Shown piece by piece: positions 26,991 to 36,510 of a stretch of DNA of 64,000 nt. The notes under the pieces were generated by a model that ran no database searches, had not been told where the DNA came from, and saw only the letters and a list, made by a program, of their open reading frames with translations. Where the stretch lies: NCBI RefSeq assembly GCF_000472965.1, contig NZ_AXAU01000019.1:94341-158340 (forward strand), in the 5' to 3' direction. This DNA is from Bradyrhizobium murdochi (GTDB taxonomy: Bacteria; Pseudomonadota; Alphaproteobacteria; Rhizobiales; Xanthobacteraceae). How positions within the stretch are numbered: the stretch's first letter is position 1; every line of letters starts with the position of its first letter. The translations under genes were made by a program, and so were the position numbers.

Positions 26991-28433
26991 TCATTTTATT
27001 CTTGTCTCGGCTGCGATCAGCTCTTTGCCGTCCATGGTCGTGATCGTCAGCCGCACCTGATCGCCGCTGCCGCCGGCAGGGATCGGCGCGGAAATGCGAT
27101 TTCCGTTGTTCGGGTCGGCTTCCACGGTGTCGTTGAACAATATCGCATCGCCGTACTTCAACGCTACGCGCAACGGCGTGGTCGGTTCGATACTGAAGAA
27201 TTGAAGATTCACGCCCGAAGCTGCAGCCGAGAAATTGACCAGGATATTCTCGTTCGCATCCGTCACGTCGCTCATGCCGACGGTCGGGCTGTAGGTCTCC
27301 GTGACAGACACTTCGCCCCGTGCGGGAAGCTTGGCGCGGTGGAAAAACTGGTCCGACACGCCCGCCCACAATTCGACGTAAGGCCGCGCTTCGCTCGGGT
27401 CCTTGCGTGCGTCGGTTTCGTTGGTGAACGACGGAAATCCCCACGTCCACATCTTCAGTCCCCGCGTGACCGTATTGTCGGCGATGCGGATGATCCCCTC
27501 CTCGTTGTCGTGATTGATCACACCCCAGAAGTTTCCGCCCTGCATATCGGGCGCCGCGTACGCGATGCCCATTGTCGGCCAGTTCTTGAAGTAGCGCAGT
27601 TTTTCGAAACGGCTCTTGCCTGGACCAAAGCTCTCATCACCTTCGGACAGATTGGCCGACCAGGCAGGCGTGCTGTAGGCCTCGATCGGCGCAATGATTT
27701 CGGCGCCGCCGGTCGTCTTGGGGTTCTTCGGGTCCGAGCCCGGCGCCAGCGTCGTGCACGTCCAGTACTCGTAATCGATCATCTGGGGTTGCGGATTTTT
27801 CAGGACCACGCGCGCATCAAGCGCGGCGCGTTTCGCTTTCAGCGTGACGTAGTAAGTCGCTTCGATACCCGTCGGCCCCTTGAGGAACTGCGTTGGTGCC
27901 GCGGAATACGCGACATCATCCTTGAGCGACATCGACACCGTCACTTCGCCGGCACTCTCCTTCACGACCTTAAAGTCCCACGGCTTCAGCCACGTCTTGC
28001 CGTGCTCGGGATCCGGGAAGGTGGGGAAGATGCCGCCATACACCATCAGCCAGTCGTAATAAAAGACGCCGGCCTTCATCCCGTAAGGCACGCCTACTTC
28101 AGTGCGATAAAGTTGTTCGTGGCCAGTCGGCTTGTAAATGATGGAAAGAATGCGTCCGCCAAATTCAGGCAACAGCGTTACCTTCAGGTAACGATTCTCG
28201 AGCACGTAGGTCCTGAACGCACGATCGACGATGGTTTTCTTGTCGAGCGACCCGTCGACGAATCCGTTCTCCGCAGAGGTCGCGTAGCTGACGGTGCTCC
28301 AGGTGATCGTGGACTCGCTGAGAGATACGGTGTCGGGCGGCGCCGAATACACGACAGCAGGAAGCGCACCGGCCGCCAATACGACGGCAACCACGAGGCT
28401 GATACGGCGATGTCGGAAAGCTTGAATTGCCAT
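26991..28433 (-). CDS. Secreted DUF5107-like protein inserted in the dcw cluster
   Basis: 480 codons from ATG 28433 (the frame runs on to 28508). A Sec signal peptide is clear: RRISLVVAVVLAAGALPAVVYSA, with likely cleavage after YSA. The mature part resembles DUF5107, a galactose-mutarotase-like beta-sandwich domain: FRTYVLENRYLKVTLLPEFGGRILSI, then YDWLMVYGGIFPTFPDPEHGKTW, and KMWTWGFPSF further on. Family relatives occur with carbohydrate-active enzymes; no catalytic residue can be assigned. It lies between ftsW and murD on the same strand but with its own upstream region. A role in the cell wall is not shown and position alone does not prove one. Confidence 0.7.
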   Translation of the reverse strand: MAIQAFRHRRISLVVAVVLAAGALPAVVYSAPPDTVSLSESTITWSTVSYATSAENGFVDGSLDKKTIVDRAFRTYVLENRYLKVTLLPEFGGRILSIIYKPTGHEQLYRTEVGVPYGMKAGVFYYDWLMVYGGIFPTFPDPEHGKTWLKPWDFKVVKESAGEVTVSMSLKDDVAYSAAPTQFLKGPTGIEATYYVTLKAKRAALDARVVLKNPQPQMIDYEYWTCTTLAPGSDPKNPKTTGGAEIIAPIEAYSTPAWSANLSEGDESFGPGKSRFEKLRYFKNWPTMGIAYAAPDMQGGNFWGVINHDNEEGIIRIADNTVTRGLKMWTWGFPSFTNETDARKDPSEARPYVELWAGVSDQFFHRAKLPARGEVSVTETYSPTVGMSDVTDANENILVNFSAAASGVNLQFFSIEPTTPLRVALKYGDAILFNDTVEADPNNGNRISAPIPAGGSGDQVRLTITTMDGKELIAAETRIK

Positions 28434-28552
28434 TTCCGTGGCCTTCGAACGGACCTGATACCATTCTAGAGTAAAATCTTCACCTATATGGAGGGCGTGT
28501 CCACGCAATATCTCCGAAACATGGAAATCACTCTATCTGAAGGGCTTTGACG

Positions 28553-29047
28553 ATGGGCGACGTGACGGAGAATTTGCTTCAGAGCCGATGGTCAGAGTAC
28601 CAGCGGCTGCTTGCGGTCCACGCGTCTTATGCGGCACTCGTCCGGCTGGCCGAAATGGATAATGTCCTGAGCCAAGAGGGTGCGACTTGGCCGATTCCAC
28701 ACAAGTGGGTAGTGATCGTTCAAAATGAGACGATACCCGATGAGTTATACAGGAAGGCCCTCGCTGAGGCGGAGCAAAATGTCTCGCGCTTGAAGCGGAT
28801 ACTGGGTGTCGGGACCAACTTCACGCATGAGGAGATGGTGCTCGCTATCACCCTCCGCGTTGAACTTCAGTTACTGGCTGAACTTTTATTAAAAAGACGC
28901 GGGGCAATCGAGTTTGCCCCCGATTTGGCCGACGAGGATCTCCGAGAAATTTCCAGATATTCCCAGAATGTCTCCGCATTTCGTGCCGCCAAGGCGACAG
29001 CAAAGCGAAACTGGGGGATTCCGATCCGGTCTTCTTGGTTTGAGTAA
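28553..29047 (+). CDS. Hypothetical protein (164 aa) inserted in the dcw cluster
   Basis: 164 codons from ATG 28553; a TTG lies two codons upstream. I do not recognise it. The product is soluble and mostly helical: MGDVTENLLQSRWSEYQRLL, a helix with EEMVLAITLRVELQLLAELLLKRR, and a C-terminal KRNWGIPIRSSWFE. It has no signal peptide or membrane segment. It is oriented against the surrounding cluster and divergent from the DUF5107-like gene, 119 bases apart. Its base composition looks less GC-rich than the neighbours (many AAA, ATA, TTA codons), which suggests transfer. Confidence 0.6.
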   Translation: MGDVTENLLQSRWSEYQRLLAVHASYAALVRLAEMDNVLSQEGATWPIPHKWVVIVQNETIPDELYRKALAEAEQNVSRLKRILGVGTNFTHEEMVLAITLRVELQLLAELLLKRRGAIEFAPDLADEDLREISRYSQNVSAFRAAKATAKRNWGIPIRSSWFE

Positions 29048-29089
29048 AGGGCACAGGTTTCTTCCTGCCACCCGCCAATTAAGAAGCCC

Positions 29090-30490
29090 TCACACCACCG
29101 GCTTCACGCCGGGCATCGCCGTCACGAGATCGCGGAACGCGGCGCCGCGGATTTCGAAATTGCGGTACTGGTCGAACGAAGCGCAGGCCGGCGACAATAG
29201 TACCACGGGATCGACCAGCCCCGACGCCTCGGCATCGCGCGCCGCGTTCGCCACTGCCACATCGAGCGTCTCCGAAATCTCGTGCGGCACGCGCTCGCCC
29301 AGCGTTCCCGCAAACTCCTGCGCGGCTTCGCCGATCAGATAGGCTTTTCGGATGCGCGGAAAGTATTCGGCGAGCCCGGTGATGCCGCCCTGCTTCGGCT
29401 TGCCGCCGGCGATCCAGAAGATGTCGGCGAACGACGACAGCGCATGGGCGGCGGCATCCGCGTTGGTGCCCTTGGAGTCGTTGACAAACAGCACGTTGCC
29501 GCGGCGGCCGACCTGCTCCATGCGGTGCGCCAGCCCTGGAAAGCTGCGCAGACCGTTTTGCAGCGTATCGGTGGAGATACCCATCGCCAGCGCGCAGGCC
29601 GAGGCGCATGCTGCGTTCTGCGCGTTGTGCAGGCCGCGCAGCGAACCGATGCCGCCCAGCCTTGCGACCTCGTTGCGCGCGCCGCCGGAGGCCTGCACGA
29701 CGGTTTCGCGCTCGACATAGACGCCGTCGGGCAAGGGATTCTTCACGGAGATCCGCACCACGCGCCTTCCCGCCTGGTCGAGCCGGTCGGCGATGTTGCG
29801 ACACCAGATGTCGTCAACGCCGACGATCGAGGTGCCCTGCGGCTGCACGCCGGCAACCAGCCGCGCCTTCACCGCGGCATAGTTTTCCAGCGTGCCGTGG
29901 CGATCGATGTGGTCTTCGCTGACATTGAGCAGGATCCCAACGGATGGATCGAGCGAAGGTGCCAGATCGATCTGGTACGACGACATCTCGACCACATGCA
30001 CGCGTCCCATCCGCGGCGGCTCCAACGAGAGGATCGCGGTGCCGATATTGCCGCCCATCTGGGTATCGTAGCCGGCGACCTTCATCAGATGCGCGATCAG
30101 CGCCGTCGTAGTGGACTTGCCGTTGGTGCCGGTGATGGCGACGAAGGGCGCCTCGGGCGCGTGACGGCGGCGCTCCCGGCAAAACAGTTCGATGTCGCCG
30201 ATCACCTCAATGCCGGCCTGCCGCGCCATCAGCACGGACCAATGCGGCGCCGGATGCGTCAGCGGCGCGCCGGGGGTGAGGACCAGGGCCGAGAAATTCG
30301 ACCACGATACGGTGCGCAGATCGGCCGTGGTGAAACCAGCCTGCGCCGCCTTGGCGACATTGTCGGCGCTGTCATCGCCCGCGATCACTTCCGCGCCGCC
30401 AGCCTTGAGCGCGTGGCAACCCGCCAGCCCCGAACCGCCGAGGCCGAACACGGCGACCGTTTTGCCTGCGAAGGAAGTGATGGGAATCAA
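29090..30490 (-). CDS. murD: UDP-N-acetylmuramoylalanine--D-glutamate ligase
   Basis: 466 codons. MurD adds D-glutamate to UDP-MurNAc-L-Ala. The N-terminal UDP fold has AVFGLGGSGLAGCHAL. The ATP loop is ITGTNGKSTTTALI, followed by NVSEDHIDRHG and the central VNDSKGTNADAAAHAL with its conserved Asp-Ser-Lys. The start codon is four bases from the mraY stop, so the two are cotranscribed. Downstream, ftsW is displaced by the inserted genes. Confidence 0.96.
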   Translation of the reverse strand: MIPITSFAGKTVAVFGLGGSGLAGCHALKAGGAEVIAGDDSADNVAKAAQAGFTTADLRTVSWSNFSALVLTPGAPLTHPAPHWSVLMARQAGIEVIGDIELFCRERRRHAPEAPFVAITGTNGKSTTTALIAHLMKVAGYDTQMGGNIGTAILSLEPPRMGRVHVVEMSSYQIDLAPSLDPSVGILLNVSEDHIDRHGTLENYAAVKARLVAGVQPQGTSIVGVDDIWCRNIADRLDQAGRRVVRISVKNPLPDGVYVERETVVQASGGARNEVARLGGIGSLRGLHNAQNAACASACALAMGISTDTLQNGLRSFPGLAHRMEQVGRRGNVLFVNDSKGTNADAAAHALSSFADIFWIAGGKPKQGGITGLAEYFPRIRKAYLIGEAAQEFAGTLGERVPHEISETLDVAVANAARDAEASGLVDPVVLLSPACASFDQYRNFEIRGAAFRDLVTAMPGVKPVV

Positions 30491-30494
30491 GCGA

Positions 30495-31601
30495 TCACCG
30501 CAGCTTCAGCGTGGAGAGGCCGGCGAGTGCCAGCATCACCGAGATGATCCAGAACCGGATCACGATCTGCGGCTCGGTCCAGCCCTTCTGCTCGAAATGG
30601 TGATGCAGCGGCGCCATCCGGAACACGCGTTTTCCGGTCAGCTTGAACGATGCCACCTGCACGATGACGGAGACGGCTTCCAGCACGAACAACCCGCCAA
30701 TCACGGCGAGCACGATCTCGTGCTTCACCGCGACCGCGGTCGCGCCGAGCATGCCGCCGAGCGCGAGCGAGCCGGTGTCGCCCATGAAGATCGAGGCCGG
30801 TGGCGCGTTGAACCAGAGGAAGCCGAGGCCGGCGCCAAGCACCGCGCCGCACAGCACCGCGAGCTCGCCGGTGCCGGCGACGTAGCGGATCTGCAGATAA
30901 TCGGAGAACACCGCATTGCCGGTCAGATACGAGATCATGCCGAAACTGGCGGCGGCGATCATGACGGGCACGATCGCAAGCCCGTCGAGACCGTCGGTCA
31001 GGTTCACCGCGTTGCCGGCGCCGACAATGACGAAGGCGCCGAAGATCACGAAGAACCAGCCGAAATTGATCGCGACGTCCTTCAGGAAGGGCACCGCGAG
31101 CGAGGTCGATGTCGCATCGCGGCCGAGCCGCACCAGCGCGTAGCAGGCCGCGAGCGCAATCACCGCTTCGATCAAAAGCCGCAGCTTGCCGGCAAAGCCG
31201 CTATGGCTCTGTTTGGTCACCTTCAGATAGTCGTCGTAAAATCCGACGAAGCCGAACCCGAGCGTCACCGCGAGCACGATCCAGACATAGGGGTTGAGCG
31301 GATTGGCCCACAACAGCGTCGCCACCACGAGGCCCGACAGGATCATCAGCCCGCCCATCGTCGGCGTGCCCTTCTTGGAGATCAGATGCGACTGCGGGCC
31401 GTCGGTGCGGATCGGCTGGCCCTTGCCCTGCCTGAGCCGCAAGTGATCAATGATCCAGGGCCCGAACAGGAAGACGAATAGCGCGCCCGTCACCATCGCC
31501 CCTCCGGTGCGAAAGGTGATGTAGCGAAACACGTTGAAGAAGCCGCGGAAGATGCCAAAACCGGGAACAGTATTGGAAAGCTCGATCAGCCAGTAAAACA
31601 T
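30495..31601 (-). CDS. mraY: Phospho-MurNAc-pentapeptide translocase
   Basis: 368 codons and about ten transmembrane helices. MraY attaches phospho-MurNAc-pentapeptide to undecaprenyl phosphate to make lipid I. Conserved cytoplasmic loops are GTPTMGGLMIL, the aspartate-rich NLTDGLDGLAI, MGDTGSLALGG, and the histidine-rich MAPLHHHFEQKG. All Mg2+ and substrate motifs are present. The gap to murF is 157 bases and holds no gene I can support. Confidence 0.97.
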   Translation of the reverse strand: MFYWLIELSNTVPGFGIFRGFFNVFRYITFRTGGAMVTGALFVFLFGPWIIDHLRLRQGKGQPIRTDGPQSHLISKKGTPTMGGLMILSGLVVATLLWANPLNPYVWIVLAVTLGFGFVGFYDDYLKVTKQSHSGFAGKLRLLIEAVIALAACYALVRLGRDATSTSLAVPFLKDVAINFGWFFVIFGAFVIVGAGNAVNLTDGLDGLAIVPVMIAAASFGMISYLTGNAVFSDYLQIRYVAGTGELAVLCGAVLGAGLGFLWFNAPPASIFMGDTGSLALGGMLGATAVAVKHEIVLAVIGGLFVLEAVSVIVQVASFKLTGKRVFRMAPLHHHFEQKGWTEPQIVIRFWIISVMLALAGLSTLKLR

Positions 31602-31758
31602 TCAGGTAGGCCCTATCACGCGGCTTGGTTGCGCCGTCTTTGGCGGAAAGCGCTCCGGAAGCGCCTTGATAATCGTTTTCATCCTCAAACCAAGCAAATC
31701 TTGGTCAAGCATAAGGTATTGACGAATCGCCTCTCGCGGAAGCAACGGGCGCGCTAGT

Positions 31759-33141
31759 TTACGCCTTTGCCTGCAAGGCGGCCAGCAGCCTGGGCACAAA
31801 CTTGTTCACCCAGAACATTTTTTTGCTGCCCTTGACCACCACGACGTCCCCGTCCCGCAGCAATGCGGCGATTTGTTGGGGATCGAGCGTCGCCGGGTCT
31901 TCATGCCAGCCGAGCGCCCGCTCCGCTGGCACGAGGTCGTACAGATGGCGCATCAGCGGGCCGACGCAGTAGATGCCATCGAGGCCCGGCAGGTCCTTCG
32001 CGAGTTTCTCGTGATAGGCCGGCGCATCGGCGCCCAATTCCAGCATGTCGCCGAGAATGGCGATGCGCCGGCCTGATTTCACCGGCCGCGCCTTCAGGCT
32101 GCCGAGCGCGGCCACCATGCTGGCCGGGTTGCCGTTGAAACTGTCGTCGATCACGGTCACGCCATGGGCCACCTGCTCCACGCCGCGGCCGGTCATGATG
32201 CCGACATCGCCAAGTTCCTTCGCCAGCGCCGCCGGATCGAGCCCTGCGGCATGGATCGACGCCAGCGCGGCCAACGCGTTCTGCAAACGATGCGGCGCAC
32301 CGGGCGTCAGGCCGAATTCGATCCGGCTGCCGTTCACCTGCGCGGCGACGTTCCAGCTTTCGTCTTCCGGCGTATGCCTCAATGCGTGAATATCCGAACC
32401 TTCGCCGAAGCGAACGACCTTGCCGTTCCATTCCGGCGCCTCGACATCTTCAGGCAATACCAGCACGCCATCTTTCGGCAGGCCCTGCGCGATGCTCACC
32501 TTCTCACGCCGGATCGCCTCCAGGCTGCCGAGCTTTTCCAGATGCACCGGCTGCACGTTCACCACGAGCGCGACCGTCGGTTTTGTCAGCTCGCTCAGCC
32601 GCGCGATCTCGCCCGTTTGGTTCATGCCCATCTCGACGACCCACACGCTCGCTCGCGGGCCGGCGTTGCACAGCGTCAGCGGCACGCCCCAAAAATTGTT
32701 GAAACTGCTCGGGCTGGCATAGGCATTCGGATACGCGGCGAGGAACTCCTTGGTGCTGGTCTTGCCGGCGCTGCCGGTGAGCCCGATCACCGGCCCGGCA
32801 AAGCGTGCCCGCGCGGCGCGCGCCAGCGCCCAAAGGCCATCGATCAGCGTATCCTTGACGATCAACTGCGGAACGCGGACGCCGTCGATGGCGTGCGGGA
32901 CGATCATCGCCACCGCGCCGGCCGCTTCGGCCTTATCGGCGAATTCCCAGCCGTCGCGGGCGCTGGCGAAACTGGAGATGAAGCCGCCGCTTGGCGTGCC
33001 GCTCAACGCCACGAACAGGCTTCCGGGCTTCACCAGCCGGCTGTCCTGCGTGACGAAATCAATCGGCGTGTCCGGATATTCACCCGACAGCCCCAGCGCG
33101 CGCGCAACCTCGGCAACCGTCCACAATGGTGTCGCGCTCAT
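31759..33141 (-). CDS. murF: UDP-MurNAc-tripeptide--D-Ala-D-Ala ligase
   Basis: 460 codons. MurF adds the D-Ala-D-Ala dipeptide. The ATP loop is LTGSAGKTSTKEFLA. The central domain has WVVEMGMNQTGEI and the Mur-ligase HRLQNALAALASIHAAGLD. The C-terminal domain includes VIDDSFNGNPASM. The stop of murE overlaps this start by four bases (ATGA), indicating coupled translation. Confidence 0.96.
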   Translation of the reverse strand: MSATPLWTVAEVARALGLSGEYPDTPIDFVTQDSRLVKPGSLFVALSGTPSGGFISSFASARDGWEFADKAEAAGAVAMIVPHAIDGVRVPQLIVKDTLIDGLWALARAARARFAGPVIGLTGSAGKTSTKEFLAAYPNAYASPSSFNNFWGVPLTLCNAGPRASVWVVEMGMNQTGEIARLSELTKPTVALVVNVQPVHLEKLGSLEAIRREKVSIAQGLPKDGVLVLPEDVEAPEWNGKVVRFGEGSDIHALRHTPEDESWNVAAQVNGSRIEFGLTPGAPHRLQNALAALASIHAAGLDPAALAKELGDVGIMTGRGVEQVAHGVTVIDDSFNGNPASMVAALGSLKARPVKSGRRIAILGDMLELGADAPAYHEKLAKDLPGLDGIYCVGPLMRHLYDLVPAERALGWHEDPATLDPQQIAALLRDGDVVVVKGSKKMFWVNKFVPRLLAALQAKA

Positions 33142-34595
33142 GCCATCCTCGCTGCGAGCGCGGCCGCCACCGCCTCATGATCGCTGAACGGCAAAACCTT
33201 ATCGCCGACGATCTGGCCGGTCTCGTGCCCCTTGCCGGCGATCAGGAGCGCATCGCCAGGCTGCAGCGCCGCGATCCCTGCCCGGATCGCCTCCGCGCGA
33301 TCGCCGATGTCGGTTGCACCTTTCGCCGCCGCCAGAATGGCGGCGCGGATCGCAGTCGGATTTTCGCTGCGCGGATTATCGTCGGTAACGATGACCTGAT
33401 CGGCATTCTCGGCCGCGATCGCGCCCATGATGGGACGCTTGCCGGCATCGCGGTCGCCGCCGGCGCCGAAGATGACGACGAGCTTGCGCTTCGCATAAGG
33501 CCGCAGCGCCTGCAGCGCCTTGGCCAGCGCGTCCGGCTTGTGCGCGTAGTCGACGAAGATCGGTGCGCCATTGTGCTCGCCGACCCGCTCCAGCCGGCCC
33601 TTGGCGCCTTCGAGATGCTCGAGCGCGTCGAACACCGCGGCCGGCTCGCTGCCGGTGCCGATCGCGAGACCCGCGGCAACCAGTGCATTCTCGATCTGGA
33701 ATTCGCCGACCAGCGGCAGCTTGACGATGTAGTTGCGCCCGCGATGCGTCAGCGCCAGATCTTGCGCGAATCCTTCGACGGTCGCACCAACAAGGCGGAT
33801 CCCTTCGCCGGCGCCATCCACGCTGCCGCCGACGGCGATGATCCGCAAGCCCCGCGCCTGCGCCGCCTCGATCACTTGCTGCGAACAATCATGATCGGCC
33901 GAAATCACGGCCGCGCCATCCGGCACGACGAGATCGCGGAACAGTCGCAGCTTGGCAGCAAGGTAATGCGCCTCATCCGGATGGTAATCCATATGGTCGC
34001 GCGAAAGATTGGTGAAGCCGCCGGCGGCGATGCGCACGCCATCGAGCCGGAACTGGTCGAGCCCGTGCGAGGAGGCCTCGAAAGCCAGATGCGTCACGCC
34101 GTCGCCCGCGATCTCGTCGAGTTGCCTGTGCAGCGCGATCGGATCCGGCGTCGTCAGCGAGCCGTAGACCGTGCGCTTTTGCGACACCAGACCGATGGTG
34201 CCGATGCTGGCGGAGGCGTGGCCGAGCCGTTCCCAGATCTGGCGCGTGAACGCCGCGACCGAAGTCTTACCGCTGGTCCCCGTCACCGCCGCGATGGTCG
34301 CGGGCTGACGCGGATAAAATCTCGCCGCCGCCAACGCCAGCGCGCGGCGCGGGTTCGACGTGGCTACAAAGGGAACGCGGGCGTCCGAAGAGATGCGTTC
34401 GGCGGCGACCGCAACTGCGCCCGCCTTAACCGCGGAATCAATGAAGCGCGAGCCGTCGGTTTTGGTCCCCGCGAGCGCGAAGAACAGATCACCGGGCTTC
34501 ACCGCGCGGCTGTCGACGCTAAGGCCTTTCACATCGACAGCTTCCGCCTGCGGCTCGATCGCAGCGTCATCGCTGAAGAGGTCGCGAAGTTTCAT
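33138..34595 (-). CDS. murE: UDP-MurNAc-L-Ala-D-Glu--meso-DAP ligase
   Basis: 485 codons. MurE adds the third residue of the stem peptide. The ATP loop is VTGTSGKTSVAAF. The C-terminal DNPRSEN matches the DNPR motif that selects meso-diaminopimelate rather than lysine, as expected in a Gram-negative. The gene is separated from ftsI by 163 bases filled with a repeat, whereas in many relatives the two genes are adjacent. Confidence 0.96.
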   Translation of the reverse strand: MKLRDLFSDDAAIEPQAEAVDVKGLSVDSRAVKPGDLFFALAGTKTDGSRFIDSAVKAGAVAVAAERISSDARVPFVATSNPRRALALAAARFYPRQPATIAAVTGTSGKTSVAAFTRQIWERLGHASASIGTIGLVSQKRTVYGSLTTPDPIALHRQLDEIAGDGVTHLAFEASSHGLDQFRLDGVRIAAGGFTNLSRDHMDYHPDEAHYLAAKLRLFRDLVVPDGAAVISADHDCSQQVIEAAQARGLRIIAVGGSVDGAGEGIRLVGATVEGFAQDLALTHRGRNYIVKLPLVGEFQIENALVAAGLAIGTGSEPAAVFDALEHLEGAKGRLERVGEHNGAPIFVDYAHKPDALAKALQALRPYAKRKLVVIFGAGGDRDAGKRPIMGAIAAENADQVIVTDDNPRSENPTAIRAAILAAAKGATDIGDRAEAIRAGIAALQPGDALLIAGKGHETGQIVGDKVLPFSDHEAVAAALAARMA

Positions 34596-34633
34596 CTTGT
34601 TCCAGTCCGGCCCGGCGCAGTTTGGCGCGCGTG

Positions 34634-34748
34634 GATCATGATCCGATTTGGATCATGATCTATCTCTATTTTGGGAGCATGATCTCCGCGCAAACGCTTC
34701 GCGTTTGTCGCGAGGGAAAACCGGTCTCCACTTTTCCGGATCATGCTC
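34634..34748. repeat. Family G repeat between ftsI and murE
   Basis: It contains two GGATCATGATC-type palindromes near 34636-34662, CAAACGCTTCGCGTTTG at 34689-34705, and a final CACTTTTCCGGATCATGCTC. It is AT-richer than the coding neighbours and makes up almost the whole gap. Confidence 0.75.
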
Positions 34749-34758
34749 CTCCTACGCC

Positions 34759-36510
34759 TTACTGGGTTGTCTTCGATGCTGCAAGAATAAGGCGGTCGGA
34801 CGGCGGCAGGTCGAAGCGCGGCTCAATGCCCAGCAGCGGACCGATGCGGGCAATCACCTTGCCGCCGGTCGGCACTGCGTTCCAGCCCGACGTGATGAAG
34901 CCATGGGTTTCCGGCAGCGCCTTCGGCTCGTCCAGCATGACCAGCAACTGATACTGCGGATTATCGGCCGGGATGATCGCGGTGAAGGAATTGAGCACCT
35001 GCTTCTTGGAATAGCGGCCGTTGACCACCTTTTCCGAGGTGCCGGTCTTGCCGCCGATATAGTAGCCCTTCACGTCCGCCTTCTTGGCGGTTCCGATCTC
35101 GGCGTTCAGCCGCATCAGATAGCGCATCTTCTCGGAGGTTTCGGTTCGGAGCACCTTCTTCGCGATGGCCCGCGCCTCCTCTTCCGACCGCTTGAGGAAG
35201 GTCGGGGGAATCAGGAGACCGCCATTGATGCAGGCATTGATGCCCATCACCGCCTGCAGCGGCGCCACCGCGATGCCATGGCCGAACGAAGCCGTGATGG
35301 TGTTGAGCTCGGTCCAGCGCTTGGGCACAATCGGGGATGCGCTTTCCGGCAGCTCGGTGCGCAGCCGGTCCATCTGGCCGAGCTTTTTCAGGAATGCCTT
35401 GTGGGCTTCCACGCCTTGCGCCAGCGCGATCTTGGCCGCGCCGACGTTGGAGGAGAAGGTGAACACTTCCGACAGCGTGATCGCGCGGCCGACCGGATGG
35501 GTGTCGTGAATGGTGAACTTGCCGAACTTCAGCGTCCCGCGCCCGTCATAGAGCGTGTTGAGGTTGGCCTTGCCCGAATCCAGTGCCATCGCCAGCGTCA
35601 GCGCCTTGAAGGTCGAGCCCATTTCGAACACGCCCGTAGTCAGGCGATTGATGCGTTCGGGGTCGTGCGCCTCTTTCGGATTGTTCGGATCGAAATCCGG
35701 CAGCGACACCAGGGCCACGATCTCGCCGGTCCTGACATTGGAGACGAGGCCGGAAGCTGCCTTGGCCTTGTACTTCTCTTTCGCCTTCAACAATTCGTCG
35801 CGCAGCGCGTGCTCGACGCGCAGGTCGATCGACAGTTCCACCGGCTTTTGCAGCCGGTCGGTGGCGAAGCCGGCGCGGTGCAGATCGGCCAGACCGTTGT
35901 TGTCCAGCCACTTCTCCATCCCGGCGATGCCCGCGTTGTCGATGTTGACGAGGCCGATCAGATGCGCGACCGCAGCACCGGTCGGATAGACACGCTTGTT
36001 CTCGCGCAGGAAGCCGATGCCGGGAATGCCGAGCTTGTGAATGTCGTGCTGCTGTTTTGGCGTGATCTCGCGCTTCAGCCAGACAAATCCCTTGCGCGAC
36101 GACAGGCGCGTGCGCGCCTCCGCGGTGTCGAGGTCCGGCAGCGCCGCCGTCAATAGTTCGATCGCCTCGTCCTTGTCGATGATGCGCCTGGGTTCGCCGA
36201 ACAGGCTCGGCGCCTTGACGTCGGTCGCCAACACCTCGCCGTTACGATCGACGATATCGGGCCGCGCGGTTGCAATCGCGTCCTGCGAGGCGGCGCGGCG
36301 GCCGCCGTGGCTGTCGGCGCCGACGGCGAACATCACCAGACGTCCGGCCAGCACAGCATAAATTGCCGCAAACAGCAGGATCGCAAGGCCCACCCGCGCC
36401 CGCGCCTTGACGGCGCGGTCGACATTGCGCCCATAGAGCAGGCTGCGGATCAGCCGCCGCCGCCACGGTTCCGCGGGCCTCCTGGAGTTGGCAAGCGCGC
36501 GGCCGGTCAT
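34759..36510 (-). CDS. ftsI: Septal transpeptidase FtsI (PBP3)
   Basis: 583 codons. A basic cytoplasmic N-terminus precedes one membrane helix (VGLAILLFAAIYAVLAGRLVMF). A periplasmic dimerisation domain with RPDIVDRNGEVLATD follows, then the transpeptidase. Catalytic motifs are STFK (Ser299), SSN (353-355) and KTGT (488-491), all intact. It cross-links septal peptidoglycan together with FtsW. Its start overlaps the ftsL stop by four bases. Confidence 0.97.
   Translation of the reverse strand: MTGRALANSRRPAEPWRRRLIRSLLYGRNVDRAVKARARVGLAILLFAAIYAVLAGRLVMFAVGADSHGGRRAASQDAIATARPDIVDRNGEVLATDVKAPSLFGEPRRIIDKDEAIELLTAALPDLDTAEARTRLSSRKGFVWLKREITPKQQHDIHKLGIPGIGFLRENKRVYPTGAAVAHLIGLVNIDNAGIAGMEKWLDNNGLADLHRAGFATDRLQKPVELSIDLRVEHALRDELLKAKEKYKAKAASGLVSNVRTGEIVALVSLPDFDPNNPKEAHDPERINRLTTGVFEMGSTFKALTLAMALDSGKANLNTLYDGRGTLKFGKFTIHDTHPVGRAITLSEVFTFSSNVGAAKIALAQGVEAHKAFLKKLGQMDRLRTELPESASPIVPKRWTELNTITASFGHGIAVAPLQAVMGINACINGGLLIPPTFLKRSEEEARAIAKKVLRTETSEKMRYLMRLNAEIGTAKKADVKGYYIGGKTGTSEKVVNGRYSKKQVLNSFTAIIPADNPQYQLLVMLDEPKALPETHGFITSGWNAVPTGGKVIARIGPLLGIEPRFDLPPSDRLILAASKTTQ

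Noticed and set aside
31602..31799. 65-codon frame between murF and mraY
   Set aside because: It overlaps the murF C-terminus in another frame, has no ribosome site, and is Arg/Pro-rich.
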